Origin: Balneolaceae bacterium
GTDB lineage: Bacteria; Bacteroidota; Rhodothermia; Balneolales; Balneolaceae
Length of the DNA: 64,000 bases
Reading direction: 5' to 3'
Assembly (NCBI GenBank): GCA_020832285.1
Contig: JAFIFB010000127.1
Location: forward strand, 1-64,000
Positions 1 to 10,300 of the stretch are shown in pieces (the first letter of the stretch is position 1; each line of letters opens with the position of its first letter). The notes beneath the pieces were generated by a model that had not been told where the DNA came from, ran no database searches, and saw only the letters and a program-made list of their open reading frames with translations. The translations under genes and the position numbers were made by a program.

Positions 1-212
1 AGCAAACTAAACTCCCCAAGCTGCTTCACACCACCATGGCATACAATACAATTCTGATTCAGGATTGGCTTGATGTCTCTGCTGAATTCAACCGAATCAT
101 CCTGCCATACCAGCATCCCGTGATCTTTTCCCGAGAACACATAAAGAACACTAAAAATAAATAAGGCTCCTGTAATTAGGTAGAGAACCTTTTTTGACGA
201 AGCTACAACCAT
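1..212 (-). CDS. Planctomycete-type cytochrome c (PSCyt1) protein, cut by left edge
   Basis: Only the first 70 codons are inside the window; the gene runs off the left edge. It starts with ATG at 212. Residues about 9-26 form a hydrophobic segment (signal anchor or uncleaved signal). A phrase typical of PSCyt1 domains follows (FSRDIKPILNQNCIVCHGG), with a CxxCH heme motif at residues 55-59. In this family the cytochrome domain is usually followed by DUF1549 and DUF1553 domains, as in the gene at 4333-7233, but this cannot be verified here. It lies on the same strand as lutBC, 408 bases beyond lutC. Seen: the reading frame, hydrophobic segment and heme motif. Inferred: an exported redox protein with its heme in the periplasm. 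Confidence 0.8.
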   Translation of the reverse strand, partial: MVVASSKKVLYLITGALFIFSVLYVFSGKDHGMLVWQDDSVEFSRDIKPILNQNCIVCHGGVKQLGEFSL

Positions 213-620
213 GGACTGAATTTTAACTTTAACGCCTTAACTTATGTTAAATTTTTACATAAAATGCAAACATTATCCCTTTTACTAAAATCCGCAAAGG
301 TTTTATTTGCGAAGGATAACACAATAGCATCTTACATTTTTTGGAATTATCCCATGAGATTGGCAACAATATCGCTGTAGGAAAACCCTACTGTTTGAAC
401 TCTGTGTCCAAGGTTCCGGTCAATCAGCCCCGCCAGGCTACTTTGGTGAAAGCTTTTCAGTCAAAAATTTTCTCCGCCATATGCTGTAATCTTTTCCGGT
501 GCTTTTGTAATAAGCATATCCTTTACTTTAGATTATTTTGGAATGCACCTGATTAAAGTGAAGATTTGCGAGCCAAAAAAACGCCTGAATCCATAAAATT
601 CAGTACTGCATATAGAAAAA
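213..620. other. Non-coding stretch between lutC and the edge gene
   Basis: No convincing gene is seen in these 408 bases; short open frames lack family resemblance. The part nearest the edge gene is AT-rich and should hold its promoter. A small inverted repeat CGCAAA/TTTGCG at 293-298 and 306-311 has no T-tract, so it is not a convincing terminator. Confidence 0.5.
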
Positions 621-1289
621 TTACGTGATAATCAGCACATGTAATTTCCTCGGGCCATGTACACCTTCCACACGGTTCAGTTCGATGTCTGATGTTGCCG
701 ATGGACCGGAGATCATTGTAACCGGGCGGGCGGACTCCCGAACGGTTTCTTCCAGACTCCGGATCGCCTCGGGAAAAATTCCAACAATCTGTTCCTGTTT
801 CACCACACAGATATGAAAATCGGGAAGGAGCGTGAGTGCTCGTCTTCCCTGTCCCGGCCCGGCGTTCAGAACAATGGTTCCGGTCTGTGCCACACCCAGA
901 AAGCACCCCGTAAGTATGGCATCGCTTGCATTCAGCTCCTCTTTGGAAAGAGGTTCCGGTTCATCCCGAAGAATGGAGACGGAACCGGAAAGCCCTTCCG
1001 TCCATCCGGTTTCAAGCCCGGGCGGTATAACCAGCTTTTCAACTCCTTCATTTTTACAAATCTGCAAAATTTTCCCGGCAAGTTCACCTTCGATGATCTG
1101 CTCGGTAACAGCCCGATATTCACTCACCCGCTCGGCAAACTGTTGCAGAATTTCCTCTCTGTTCAGGTCACTTTTCTGCTGATAGTTTCGTTTAATCTCC
1201 GCAGATTTAAATGTAGTGGTTTTATCGTCATCTTCCCGGCCAAGTGCTTTTTTCACACGGTTCAGAATGGTTTCTTTTGAATCACTCAT
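621..1289 (-). CDS. lutC: LutC/YkgG-type LUD-domain protein (lactate oxidation)
   Basis: LUD-domain protein of about 222 residues, the usual LutC size. LutABC converts L-lactate to pyruvate in the cytoplasm. The C-terminal half carries the phrases expected of the family (GCFLGVAQTGTIVL, GQGRRALTLLPDFHICVV). A longer frame opens at 1307, but ATG 1289 is preferred: its ATGA overlaps the TGA of lutB and a GGTGGAGGG sequence sits just upstream, so translation is coupled to lutB. The matching lutA is not adjacent; it lies at 46797-47528 beside rhamnulokinase. Lactate is the expected end product of the lactaldehyde made by the aldolase/dehydrogenase proteins in this window. Confidence 0.88.
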   Translation of the reverse strand: MSDSKETILNRVKKALGREDDDKTTTFKSAEIKRNYQQKSDLNREEILQQFAERVSEYRAVTEQIIEGELAGKILQICKNEGVEKLVIPPGLETGWTEGLSGSVSILRDEPEPLSKEELNASDAILTGCFLGVAQTGTIVLNAGPGQGRRALTLLPDFHICVVKQEQIVGIFPEAIRSLEETVRESARPVTMISGPSATSDIELNRVEGVHGPRKLHVLIIT

Positions 1290-2722
1290 GATCGTTCCCT
1301 CCACCATTCACGGAATGTTTGATCGGGTACCGGCTTCAGGTCGCGGATAGCCGTCCAGTTGGAAAGCTCTCCCGGCAGACGTGATATGGTCCCGTCTTTT
1401 ACGAATAATTTTTGCCCGATACGTCCCATCTTCTGCAAACGTTCATATTTTTTGCGGCTTCGGAAAGCGTTGGCCATTATTTTCATCCCTATGTGGGTCG
1501 GGTTGGTTTTTTGTTTGATTCCCCCCGTTTTTTTCTGATGATTCACCACTTTTCCGCGCAAATGAACCAGCACCTCCGGAATGTTGATTTTTACCGGGCA
1601 CACTTCGTAACAAGCACCGCAAAGAGTTGAAGCGTAGGGGAGAGATGCCGCTGATTCATCATTCGGGCTGCGGAGCTGAGGGGTCAGAATCGCCCCGATC
1701 GGGCCGGGATAGACCGAGTGATAGGCGTGGCCGCCTGTGCGTTCATACACGGGACACACATTCAGACATGCACTGCAACGGATGCAGTGAAGCGTCTGCC
1801 GTCCGGTTTCATCAGCCAGAACGTTGGTGCGGCCGTTATCAAGCAGAACGAGGTGAAATTCCTGCGGCCCGTCACCAGGACTGGTACCGGTCCAGAAAGT
1901 ATTGTAAGGGTTCATCCGCTCTGCGGTGGAGGAGCGGGGAAGAAGCTGCATAAATACTTCAAAATCCTGCCATCGCGGAATGATTTTTTCAATGCCGAGA
2001 ATTGAAATCAGCGTATCGGGAAGGGTAGTACACATCCGACCGTTTCCCTCCGATTCTACCACGGCCACAGTTCCTGTTTCGGCCACGGCAAAGTTACCGC
2101 CACTGATACCCACTTTTGCTTTCAAAAAATTTTTTCTCAGGTAGAGCCGTGCTGCTTCGGCCAGGTGGGCGGGTTCATCACTCAGTTCTTCTATATTCAG
2201 TTTTTTTCGGAACAGGTCACGAATTTCTGAACGGTTTTTGTGTATGGCAGGCACCAGAATATGCGACGGTTCATCACCAGCAAGCTGTATAATAAGTTCA
2301 GCCAGATCGGTTTCCAGCGCAGTAATTCCTTCCTGTTTCAGCGCATCGTTAAGGCGAATTTCATCGGTGGTAATCGACTTAACTTTTACAACTTCGGTTT
2401 CGCCCTTTTCTTTAATCAGACTTGTTATGATCCGGTTTGCTTCATCACCATCGGCAGCCCAGTGTACCGTTCCGCCCGCTTTTTGTACCGATGCTTCGAG
2501 CTGGAGAAGATATTGGTCCAGGTTGTTCATCACCTCCGCTTTGATGCGGCTGCCCGCTTCCCTCAGCTCTTCCCAATCGGCAAGTTCATGCACCACACCT
2601 GCTCGTTTGCCCCTTATGGTTTGTGTGGCATGGCCGATGTTTCGGCGCAGCTGGGTATTATCCAGGTAGGATTTAGCCGATTTCTCGAAGGTGGGAAGTT
2701 TAGGTGTGTTTTTCTTATTCAT
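1286..2722 (-). CDS. lutB: LutB-type iron-sulfur protein (lactate oxidation)
   Basis: About 478 residues from ATG 2722. An in-frame ATG at 2809 would add 29 residues that do not resemble the family. The N-terminal part is a LUD domain. The C-terminal part has two ferredoxin-like clusters, CxxCxxCxxxCP at residues 313-324 and CxxCxxxCP at 368-376. These are [4Fe-4S] ligands in LutB, the iron-sulfur subunit of the L-lactate dehydrogenase complex. The gene overlaps lutC by four bases. There is no strong ribosome binding site before ATG 2722, which is common in Bacteroidota-like genomes. The conserved clusters suggest it is functional, with LutA supplied from the rhamnose locus. Confidence 0.9.
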   Translation of the reverse strand: MNKKNTPKLPTFEKSAKSYLDNTQLRRNIGHATQTIRGKRAGVVHELADWEELREAGSRIKAEVMNNLDQYLLQLEASVQKAGGTVHWAADGDEANRIITSLIKEKGETEVVKVKSITTDEIRLNDALKQEGITALETDLAELIIQLAGDEPSHILVPAIHKNRSEIRDLFRKKLNIEELSDEPAHLAEAARLYLRKNFLKAKVGISGGNFAVAETGTVAVVESEGNGRMCTTLPDTLISILGIEKIIPRWQDFEVFMQLLPRSSTAERMNPYNTFWTGTSPGDGPQEFHLVLLDNGRTNVLADETGRQTLHCIRCSACLNVCPVYERTGGHAYHSVYPGPIGAILTPQLRSPNDESAASLPYASTLCGACYEVCPVKINIPEVLVHLRGKVVNHQKKTGGIKQKTNPTHIGMKIMANAFRSRKKYERLQKMGRIGQKLFVKDGTISRLPGELSNWTAIRDLKPVPDQTFREWWRERS

Positions 2723-2876
2723 TGGAAGAATATATCCAGAATTTAGAATTAAGTTGAGTGAAACAACATCCCGTTTTTTTTCGGGGAGTTTGCACTTCGA
2801 CTGGTTCAAAAAAGTTCATCATACATTTTATACTCCAGTCGACAAAAAAGATAGTACCTTCTGGAACCAATCCCGC

Positions 2877-4298
2877 TCAGGCAAACAATTCCATCACCGC
2901 TTCTCCATCACCATCCGGTGTTGTGTAAAAGGGGCGCCCTTCGATTACATAGTTCGTTTGGGAGTCAATCCCCAGAGCATGGTATATCGTTTGATGGATT
3001 TCATCGATTACCACCGGTTTTTCAACCGTTCCGCAGGGACGTTCATCGGCCGTTTTACCATAAACAGCACCCTTTTTGATTCCACCGCCGAACATCAGTA
3101 TCGAACAGCCATCTGTAAAGTGCCGGTGCATGCCGTAATGAGAAAGGTTTTCCATCACGTCCGGAACCTCAACCTGATCCTGAACCCCAGCACCCGGACG
3201 CCCTTCCAGCACCATATCCCGGCTGAATTCACTTGCAAGAACAACAAGGGTCCGGTCGAGCCGCCCTGACTGTTCAAGGTCTTTGATGAGCCGGGCAATA
3301 GGGCGGTCTATCATCTTTTTCATACGTATCGTACGGGTATGCCCGTTTTCGTGGGTATCCCACCCCATAAACGGTTCATATTCGGTTGTTACATTAATGA
3401 ACCGGGCTCCCGCTTCCGTAAGCCGTTTAGCAAGCAGACAACCAAGGCCAAACCGGCCAGTGTCGTATGCCTCATAGCTTTCTTTCGGCTCCTGACTGAG
3501 ATCAAACGCTTCTGCATCCGGCGACTTAAGTAAAGCATAAGACTGTTCCATTGCGCGCAGCATGGACTCCTTCTGATAATCACTCGCGTATTCACCTGCC
3601 GGGCTCTGGTCGATAAGGTCACGATAAAGCTGGTGCCTTCTTTCAAAGCGTTCTATAGACATTCCCACCGGCGGACGGACACTTTCCAGTCCGGAGGAGG
3701 GATCAGGAATCAGGAACGGTCCATATTCACTGCCAAGGAAACCTGCCGTATGATAAGCTTTGAGTTCTTCAGATTCGCCTACATCAAATCTCTGTCCGAT
3801 ACTGATAAACGGAGGTATGACCGGGTTTATCGGCCCGAGTTCCCTGGCGATCCAGGCTCCGATATGCGGAACATCCACTGTCTGTGGCGGCTCATAGCAG
3901 GTATGCCAGTGATACTGATGGCGTGAATGCAAGATGTGGCCCAGGTCCGCTGCACGATAGGATCGAATGACCGTTCCCCTGTCCATCACACTTCCAATCG
4001 ACTCGAGGCCTTCGGAAAAAAAGAGGTCATCGACTGAGGTTGGCACTGAAGGAAATGTACTCAGCACGCGATCGCTTTCAAGGCCTTTTTCAAACGGCGT
4101 ATAGGTTTTCGGGTCGAATGTTTCTGTATGTGCCATACCACCGGCCATCCATAATAATATAACGGTATCGGCTTTGGATTTTATTTTCGGCTGACAGCCG
4201 CTCAAAAAAGCAGAAGCTGGCAGAGTAGCTGACAGGGCGGCAAGTGTTGCAGCCGATGTTTTCTTTAAAAAGTCGCGGCGGTTCATTGAATCACTCAT
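2877..4298 (-). CDS. DUF1501 family protein with Tat-type signal
   Basis: 473 residues. The N-terminus has a twin-arginine motif (RRDFLKK, arginines at 7-8), a hydrophobic stretch and a possible lipobox (LSGC), so export in folded form is likely. The rest matches DUF1501, a family with an alkaline-phosphatase/sulfatase-like fold: phrases such as WMAGGMAHTETFDPK, EPFMGWDTHENG and VVLASEFSR are typical. In planctomycetes DUF1501 genes are usually paired with DUF1549/DUF1553 cytochrome genes, as here with the gene 34 bases upstream. The substrate of the pair is not established. An internal ATG at residue 5 is an alternative start. Confidence 0.87.
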   Translation of the reverse strand: MSDSMNRRDFLKKTSAATLAALSATLPASAFLSGCQPKIKSKADTVILLWMAGGMAHTETFDPKTYTPFEKGLESDRVLSTFPSVPTSVDDLFFSEGLESIGSVMDRGTVIRSYRAADLGHILHSRHQYHWHTCYEPPQTVDVPHIGAWIARELGPINPVIPPFISIGQRFDVGESEELKAYHTAGFLGSEYGPFLIPDPSSGLESVRPPVGMSIERFERRHQLYRDLIDQSPAGEYASDYQKESMLRAMEQSYALLKSPDAEAFDLSQEPKESYEAYDTGRFGLGCLLAKRLTEAGARFINVTTEYEPFMGWDTHENGHTRTIRMKKMIDRPIARLIKDLEQSGRLDRTLVVLASEFSRDMVLEGRPGAGVQDQVEVPDVMENLSHYGMHRHFTDGCSILMFGGGIKKGAVYGKTADERPCGTVEKPVVIDEIHQTIYHALGIDSQTNYVIEGRPFYTTPDGDGEAVMELFA

Positions 4299-4332
4299 AA
4301 GGATAACTTGCCTCCGATTTATTATTCACAGG

Positions 4333-7233
4333 TTAATAAATTAACTGAAATTCAGGCTGCATAACGATCGCCCACAACAGGTCCTGAACCGCCTCACTGT
4401 TTGGTTCCGGTTTGATCATATCACCTGCAATCTTCAACTCACGTTCATTTGGATTCCGGTTAAGAGCACTGAGATATATCTGCCGGATCATTTCATCGGG
4501 GTCATCTCCATACTCGGTCAACCAGCGAACTGCCCCGCGGCCCAGAACCTCATACACGAATTCACCGTTGGTAAGTTCCAGTGCCTGCAGCAATGTGGGA
4601 TCCGTTTCACGATTGGTCGTGACGATCTCACGAGCAGGGCGTCCCATCGCAGACTGAAACGGATCATTTGGCACCAGGGCGGCTCGTACAAACTGCAGTC
4701 TTTCTTCTGACGGATCATGGGTAAACTCTACCAGCCTGCCCCAATAATTGTTATTCCTACTATTGCCAAATGAACGAACTGATTCCCATTCGCCATCGTC
4801 ATAATTCAGTGATTTCCAGCCAGAACCAGGCTCAGGCTGAAGGTTTGTGATTAACCAATCACTGTTTGAATTCACTTCAAGCTCACTGCCATCATCAAAG
4901 ACAACCTCAAGATTGATCAGAACTCCTGCAGGTTCTGCCGTGGATCCACCCTTTTCTGCCTGTATTGCCAAAAGATTCTCACCATTTTGCAACTGCTGCG
5001 TTACATCCAGTCGCTCTACCTGTCGCCAGTCCTGACCCTGGCCAGCCTTGGAACCGTTCACAAAGAGCTCAAACGACTGGTCAACTGAGATCAACAGTCG
5101 CGCCTGCTCAATCCTCCTGTTTGCCGGCAGCACAAATTTATGCCGGAAGTAATAGGTTCCGGGCGGAGAAAAAGCCGGGCGTCCATCCTCACGTGTATCA
5201 TACCAGATCCAGGATGCCTCTGCTATCTGGCTGTCGAAAGGATCGTAAGCTACAGAACTATAAACTGGTGCCGCCAACTGACTCAGTGCATCAGCAAACT
5301 GTTCGGCGCTCATTCTTCTTCTCAGCGGACCGCTAAAAACGTAATCTTCCGCTGCACCCGCTTCCATTTCAGTCATGCCAACAGAAGGCAGCTGATAGGC
5401 GCGGGACCGCATGATCGATGACAAAAGGTATTTCAGATCATAGTCATGATCGATAAGATCAGCTGCAAGCCAGTCGAGCAATTCCTGATTCCATGGTTCA
5501 AGATCCATCTCATCGGTGGGCTCAACCAGACCTCTGCCCATCAGGCGGGCCCAGAACCGGTTGACAATAGTTCTGTAGAGCCGGCCATTATTATTATCAA
5601 CAAGCATATCAGCCAGTTTCTCTAAACGCTCCTCTCGCGAGAGGCTTCCATCGATATCTCCGAGCTCACTGTAAAAAAAGGCGGGTTCAGCCATATCCCC
5701 TGTGGGTACTTCGCACCTTTCTATTGCCAGCGCTGTATCAGAGAAGACCGCCGCAAATCCATACGCCTCATTCAGTGTCAGATTACTGGTAAAGCTGTTA
5801 TGGCAGGAGGCGCACTTCAAATTAACCCCAATCAAAGATTGTGATATATTCTGCGCTGCCTGCATTTCGGTACTTTGGCTGGCATTGAAATCTCCGCGCC
5901 ATTGAATTCCTCGGATGAAGCCTTCTGAATTTTCTTCAGGATTCACCAATTCACGCACCATTTGGTCGTAAGGTTTATTCTGCTCAAGTGAATTATACAG
6001 CCAGTCCGTAATCTGCTTTCTTCCACCGGTAATAAATCCTGTACCTGTGTAAGCATTTCGTAACAAGTCGTTCCAGAAACTCAATGAATTCTGTGCATAA
6101 TCGTGATCACGGCTCAAAAGCGAATCTATCAGCCTGTCCCTTTTATCCGGTGCTGTATCTGTAATAAACGATTCAACTTCCTCCGGTTCCGGCAATAACC
6201 CAATTGCATCCAAATAAACCCGTCGTATAAAGACCTTGTCATCGACGGGTTCCTTCCAGTTAATTCCGTGCTTCTGGAAATAGACATCCATGAACCGATC
6301 TATCGTTGAGTCCAGACCTGGTCTGGCTTCCGGAGGCTCCGGTTTGGAGAGTGCGAGCTGGGCTTCCCGGAAAATACCGGTGGCATCATCGGACCAGTAG
6401 GCTCCCTCATCAATCCATAAACGAATAAGTTCAATCTCCTCTGAAAATAAGGAACGGCCCCTCTGCGGCATGACTTCATCATGCCCCTGTGGTAAGAGCA
6501 AGCGACGCAGAAGTTCACTCTCATCAGGCTGATATGCAATGACAACAGGTCCTCCATCCCCTCCTTCAAAAACAGCCTCTTTACTATCGAGTAAAAGGCC
6601 CCCTTCGGCATCCGTATCTGATGCGTGGCAGCGATAGCAGCTACTTGCAAAGATACGGCGGACTCCGAGATTGAGCTCATTCAGATGATGCTCGGAAAGT
6701 GGGCCCATTTCTCTATGCTCAACCAATTCCATCAGCAATTCGCTGGATTCCCCACGGTCTGAAACCTCATAATTCCAGGGCAGAACAGATGTAAGGTAAT
6801 CACTGCCATGCGTAAGGCTGGCACCAAAATGCCCTGCAAATGTTAACATTAGTACAGTTGCGCCAAGAGTGCCCCGATAGATATTCAGATCCCTTTCCCG
6901 GCCGCTTACATCTGCCCGGTACAGCAGCCAGGCGGCGGTTATTGAGAGCAGGACAGTAGCGATTCCGGTGTACTGATGATAATCAAGTGTTGATGCTGGG
7001 TAATTGCCTCCATAGGCAAGCATGAGTCCGACAAGAGCAGCCACCAGGGAGGTTCCGGCCCCAATATAAACCAGCCATCGTATACCCGGCCTCAGCTCGG
7101 ATCGTTTGTCTCCGAGTGTCAGCAACTCCAGGAAGAAAGCGGTAATCAGCACCCCGATCGGAAAATGTACAACGAGCGGATGAAGCCGGCTTAAAAACTC
7201 CCAAACCCATATTTCTGAAAGAGTATCTAACAC
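4333..7233 (-). CDS. DUF2231-PSCyt1-DUF1549-DUF1553 membrane cytochrome protein
   Basis: 966 residues. The first 150 or so contain a DUF2231-like membrane domain with several helices and an HFPIG motif. A PSCyt1 heme motif (CYRCH) is at 199-203. A DUF1549 region follows (RRVYLDAIGLLPEPEE), with a second CxxCH (CASCH) at 474-478. A DUF1553 region (NRFWARLMGRGLVEPTDEMD) comes next and the ending is typical of the family. A beta-sandwich-like insert (about 668-825) resembles the N-terminal carbohydrate-binding domain of bacterial rhamnosidases; this is a by-eye call. The gene lies 34 bases upstream of its DUF1501 partner and 149 bases downstream of a PVC-type protein. Inferred role: membrane-anchored periplasmic redox protein acting on a sugar-like substrate. 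Confidence 0.85.
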   Translation of the reverse strand: MLDTLSEIWVWEFLSRLHPLVVHFPIGVLITAFFLELLTLGDKRSELRPGIRWLVYIGAGTSLVAALVGLMLAYGGNYPASTLDYHQYTGIATVLLSITAAWLLYRADVSGRERDLNIYRGTLGATVLMLTFAGHFGASLTHGSDYLTSVLPWNYEVSDRGESSELLMELVEHREMGPLSEHHLNELNLGVRRIFASSCYRCHASDTDAEGGLLLDSKEAVFEGGDGGPVVIAYQPDESELLRRLLLPQGHDEVMPQRGRSLFSEEIELIRLWIDEGAYWSDDATGIFREAQLALSKPEPPEARPGLDSTIDRFMDVYFQKHGINWKEPVDDKVFIRRVYLDAIGLLPEPEEVESFITDTAPDKRDRLIDSLLSRDHDYAQNSLSFWNDLLRNAYTGTGFITGGRKQITDWLYNSLEQNKPYDQMVRELVNPEENSEGFIRGIQWRGDFNASQSTEMQAAQNISQSLIGVNLKCASCHNSFTSNLTLNEAYGFAAVFSDTALAIERCEVPTGDMAEPAFFYSELGDIDGSLSREERLEKLADMLVDNNNGRLYRTIVNRFWARLMGRGLVEPTDEMDLEPWNQELLDWLAADLIDHDYDLKYLLSSIMRSRAYQLPSVGMTEMEAGAAEDYVFSGPLRRRMSAEQFADALSQLAAPVYSSVAYDPFDSQIAEASWIWYDTREDGRPAFSPPGTYYFRHKFVLPANRRIEQARLLISVDQSFELFVNGSKAGQGQDWRQVERLDVTQQLQNGENLLAIQAEKGGSTAEPAGVLINLEVVFDDGSELEVNSNSDWLITNLQPEPGSGWKSLNYDDGEWESVRSFGNSRNNNYWGRLVEFTHDPSEERLQFVRAALVPNDPFQSAMGRPAREIVTTNRETDPTLLQALELTNGEFVYEVLGRGAVRWLTEYGDDPDEMIRQIYLSALNRNPNERELKIAGDMIKPEPNSEAVQDLLWAIVMQPEFQLIY

Positions 7234-7382
7234 TAATCTTACTTATTTTAAAATCGCAGTTTACAATGATTCAGGTTCATTCAGGCCCTCTCAAACTTTC
7301 AAAAAAATCTGTAACCTATCTTCAAATAATTAACATAAAAAAAGGGTTTCAACCAATTCTGGTCCTTATAAAAAATACGGCT

Positions 7383-10300
7383 TCACTTTCCCATCACATG
7401 CCTCACCTGGGCCGGATTATGATCGGCATCTTCTATATTTACCCGAATAAATTCAATATTGTATAGATCACGGTCGATGGCCAGAGTGATTTGGTGGATA
7501 CCTTCTGACAGGTCAGCCTGGATGCCCCGGCCTGAAATATCAGCTGGATTTCTACCGATCCAGGCATGAAGACCCTCAGAGGAATTAAATGAGAATTGTA
7601 CAATTCCGGCACTCTGAACATCAATTTCAAACCGTACAAAGCTCAGTTGACCATCTGCATCCAGATCTAAAACCGGCAGTTCATCAATTGGAAGATCTCC
7701 GGAAACCATACTGTATTGATTCCTCCAGGTAAAACCGTCATCCTCGAGCAAAATATAACCTGTACCATGTTCCTTTAACAATGCGACTGCAGCGTCGCTT
7801 TCACTGAGCATACGCCAGCGCCTGGCAACTCTTTCACCGGTTACACGAAATTCGCCCGGTTCGCCCAGTTGCGAAAGATAACCCACAAGATCAATAAACT
7901 CTTCTCTTTCCAGGCCTGAAGTTAATCCTGCAGGCATCAGGGAACCCGGTACAATATCCAGTTCATCAACCTGACCTGCCGGAATGGATACTTCCAGATC
8001 CGCTACATTTCTAATCACTACTTCAGAAGAGGTTTCACGGATCAAGGTTCCTAAAACCACGCTGCCGTCACTTCGGGTTACACGATGCAACTCATACCCT
8101 TCCTTGATATTAGCATTGGGATCAACCAGGGCTGTTATGATATTATCCGTAGGTGCGCTTGTGCCCAGGCTGCTCAGGTCGGGACCTGAAAGTCCGCCTG
8201 CACTGCCAATAGCATGGCAATTCATACACATAAGATGTGGCATCCGGAAGATTCTTTCCCCTTTAGCGGGATCTGCTGTAGTTCTGACTTCCCGCTCCAA
8301 TGTATTGATCTCCTGGCTGCTGAGATCCTGTGGCATACGTTCAGGAGGCAATATACCGCCGGATGCTTCTAAAGCCTGAATCAGTGCCTGGGAGTCGTGA
8401 TCATTTTGCCTGTACCAAGGCAATTCATTCTGCATTGTCTGACGCCCTGCAATGGCCAGTTCTTCAGGAATCCTTTTCTCTTCCAATTCCTCTGCAAAAG
8501 CACGGGTGCCCTCCGCACGAGAGATAAAAGCAGAAAACAGTACTCTTGCATCTGTATTCTCAGGCAAATCCTGCAAGACATTAACAGCTACCCTGGCAGC
8601 TTCGGAAATTTCAAAGCGCACAAGCTGAGCCACAGCCTGAATACGCAACTCAGGAGGATGGTCAGTTTTTGTCATTTCAATTAAGATCTTCCGGCTTTCA
8701 TCATCACGCATAGAAGCAATTGACTGTAGAGCTGCAATCTGCAAATTTCCCTCTTCAGTCTGAGCAATCGATACCAATTGATCTCTCAATTGAGACATCT
8801 GCCACAGGCCTGCCAGCCGTACTGCACTCAGTGAAATTCTTTCTTCTTCATGACCCAAATAACCGGCTATTATTTCCAGATTTTTATCTGGTTTTAGCTC
8901 CTGCTGCTGATAGGCCTGTTCCAGTGCTTCCAGGTATTCCGCTTTTTTACCTGAATGCTCCGGATCATTCGATACAGCCAGTTCATACACCGAATTCAAA
9001 TCGGACATTCTTCCCCATCGGGAAACAGACCTCAGTACATCATCGTGATACTCCTCTGGCACACTCCCGTCCAGATACTGTTCCAGAAGATAGGCCACCG
9101 CATCCGGATTATTAACTGATTTTAGTGCATATGCCCTTTTTTTCGGGTCTTCTATAAAGTCCGGCTCCGTCGTCATCCGGGCCATCCATGCCGGTTCCAG
9201 TTCACGAATCGTCTGCCATAGGGCAAAATCCAGAAATTCGTCCATTGATCGATCCAGTACGGACAGGGCTGCCAAAGCAGCTTCAGCCGATTGATGACTG
9301 CGAAGAGCAATGGCCGCCTCAAGGCGAACACGCGGCTGATCATCTTGTACAGCTTTTATCAACAAATCCAGATTATTATCGATTCTGTCACTCCAGTCAT
9401 ACAAAGTTCTTACAGCTGCTGCCCTCACATTGTGGTTTTCAGCGTTCAACAGTTCTGAAAGCAGTTCTTCGTTAACAACGTCCAGCGACTGACTAACCCA
9501 CAACGCTTCAAGCAAGTGAAATTCATGATCTTGATTTGCGGTATCAATCAATTCTGTCCATTTATTTAATACCGGTATAACCTCACCGGCACCGCGTTCT
9601 TTAAGTACCTGCCTTGCCTGGGCGCGTGTCCAGTTTTCAGGCAATGTCAATGCATCCAAAAGATCTTTCGTATCTGCATCAACCAAAACGGGTGGTTCAA
9701 CCAGCGGAGAGTCTTTTGCTGTAATTCGCCAGATCCTGCCGCGTTCCTGATCACGACGTTCATCCCGAAAATCAACCTCACCATGTTGTATAATCGGGTT
9801 ATACCAGTCAGCTACATAAATCGCACCATCCGGACCGATGGTTACATCCACCGGCCGAAACGCAACGTGATCGGTCCACAGCAAATCTTCTGCCTGATCT
9901 GATGAATAACCACTTCCCTGTTCACTGAGTACAAAGCGATTGATCCGGTTCGCCCGGTAGTCGTTTGTAATAATATTCCCTTCCCAAGATTCCGGAAGGT
10001 GTCTGCCAGAAACGACTTCCAGCCCGGAATGTTTAGGCTGTCCGGGATTAAGTCCGCTGATGGTCCTTTCAGCGCCGGGTGTGGCCAGAAATGTAGCACC
10101 GGGAAATGCATAGTTAACACCCTGTCCGCCGGCACCATCGGTCAGGAATGTTTCACCGGTTTTTCCAAATTGCAAACCCCAGGGATTGACCAGGCCGCGC
10201 GCAAAAACGTCCAGTTCCAGAGTTTCCGGGCGCAATCGCCAAACTCCGCCCCCTTCGAGCCGCCGAACACCGTGAGGGGTTTCAACATGACTGAAAATAT

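Noticed and set aside
341-556. Plus-strand open frame near the left edge
   Set aside because: No domain, Cys-rich tail without pattern, no plausible start context.
1286-2809. Upstream ATG of lutB at 2809
   Set aside because: The extra 29 residues lack family similarity; ATG 2722 begins the recognisable LutB N-terminus.
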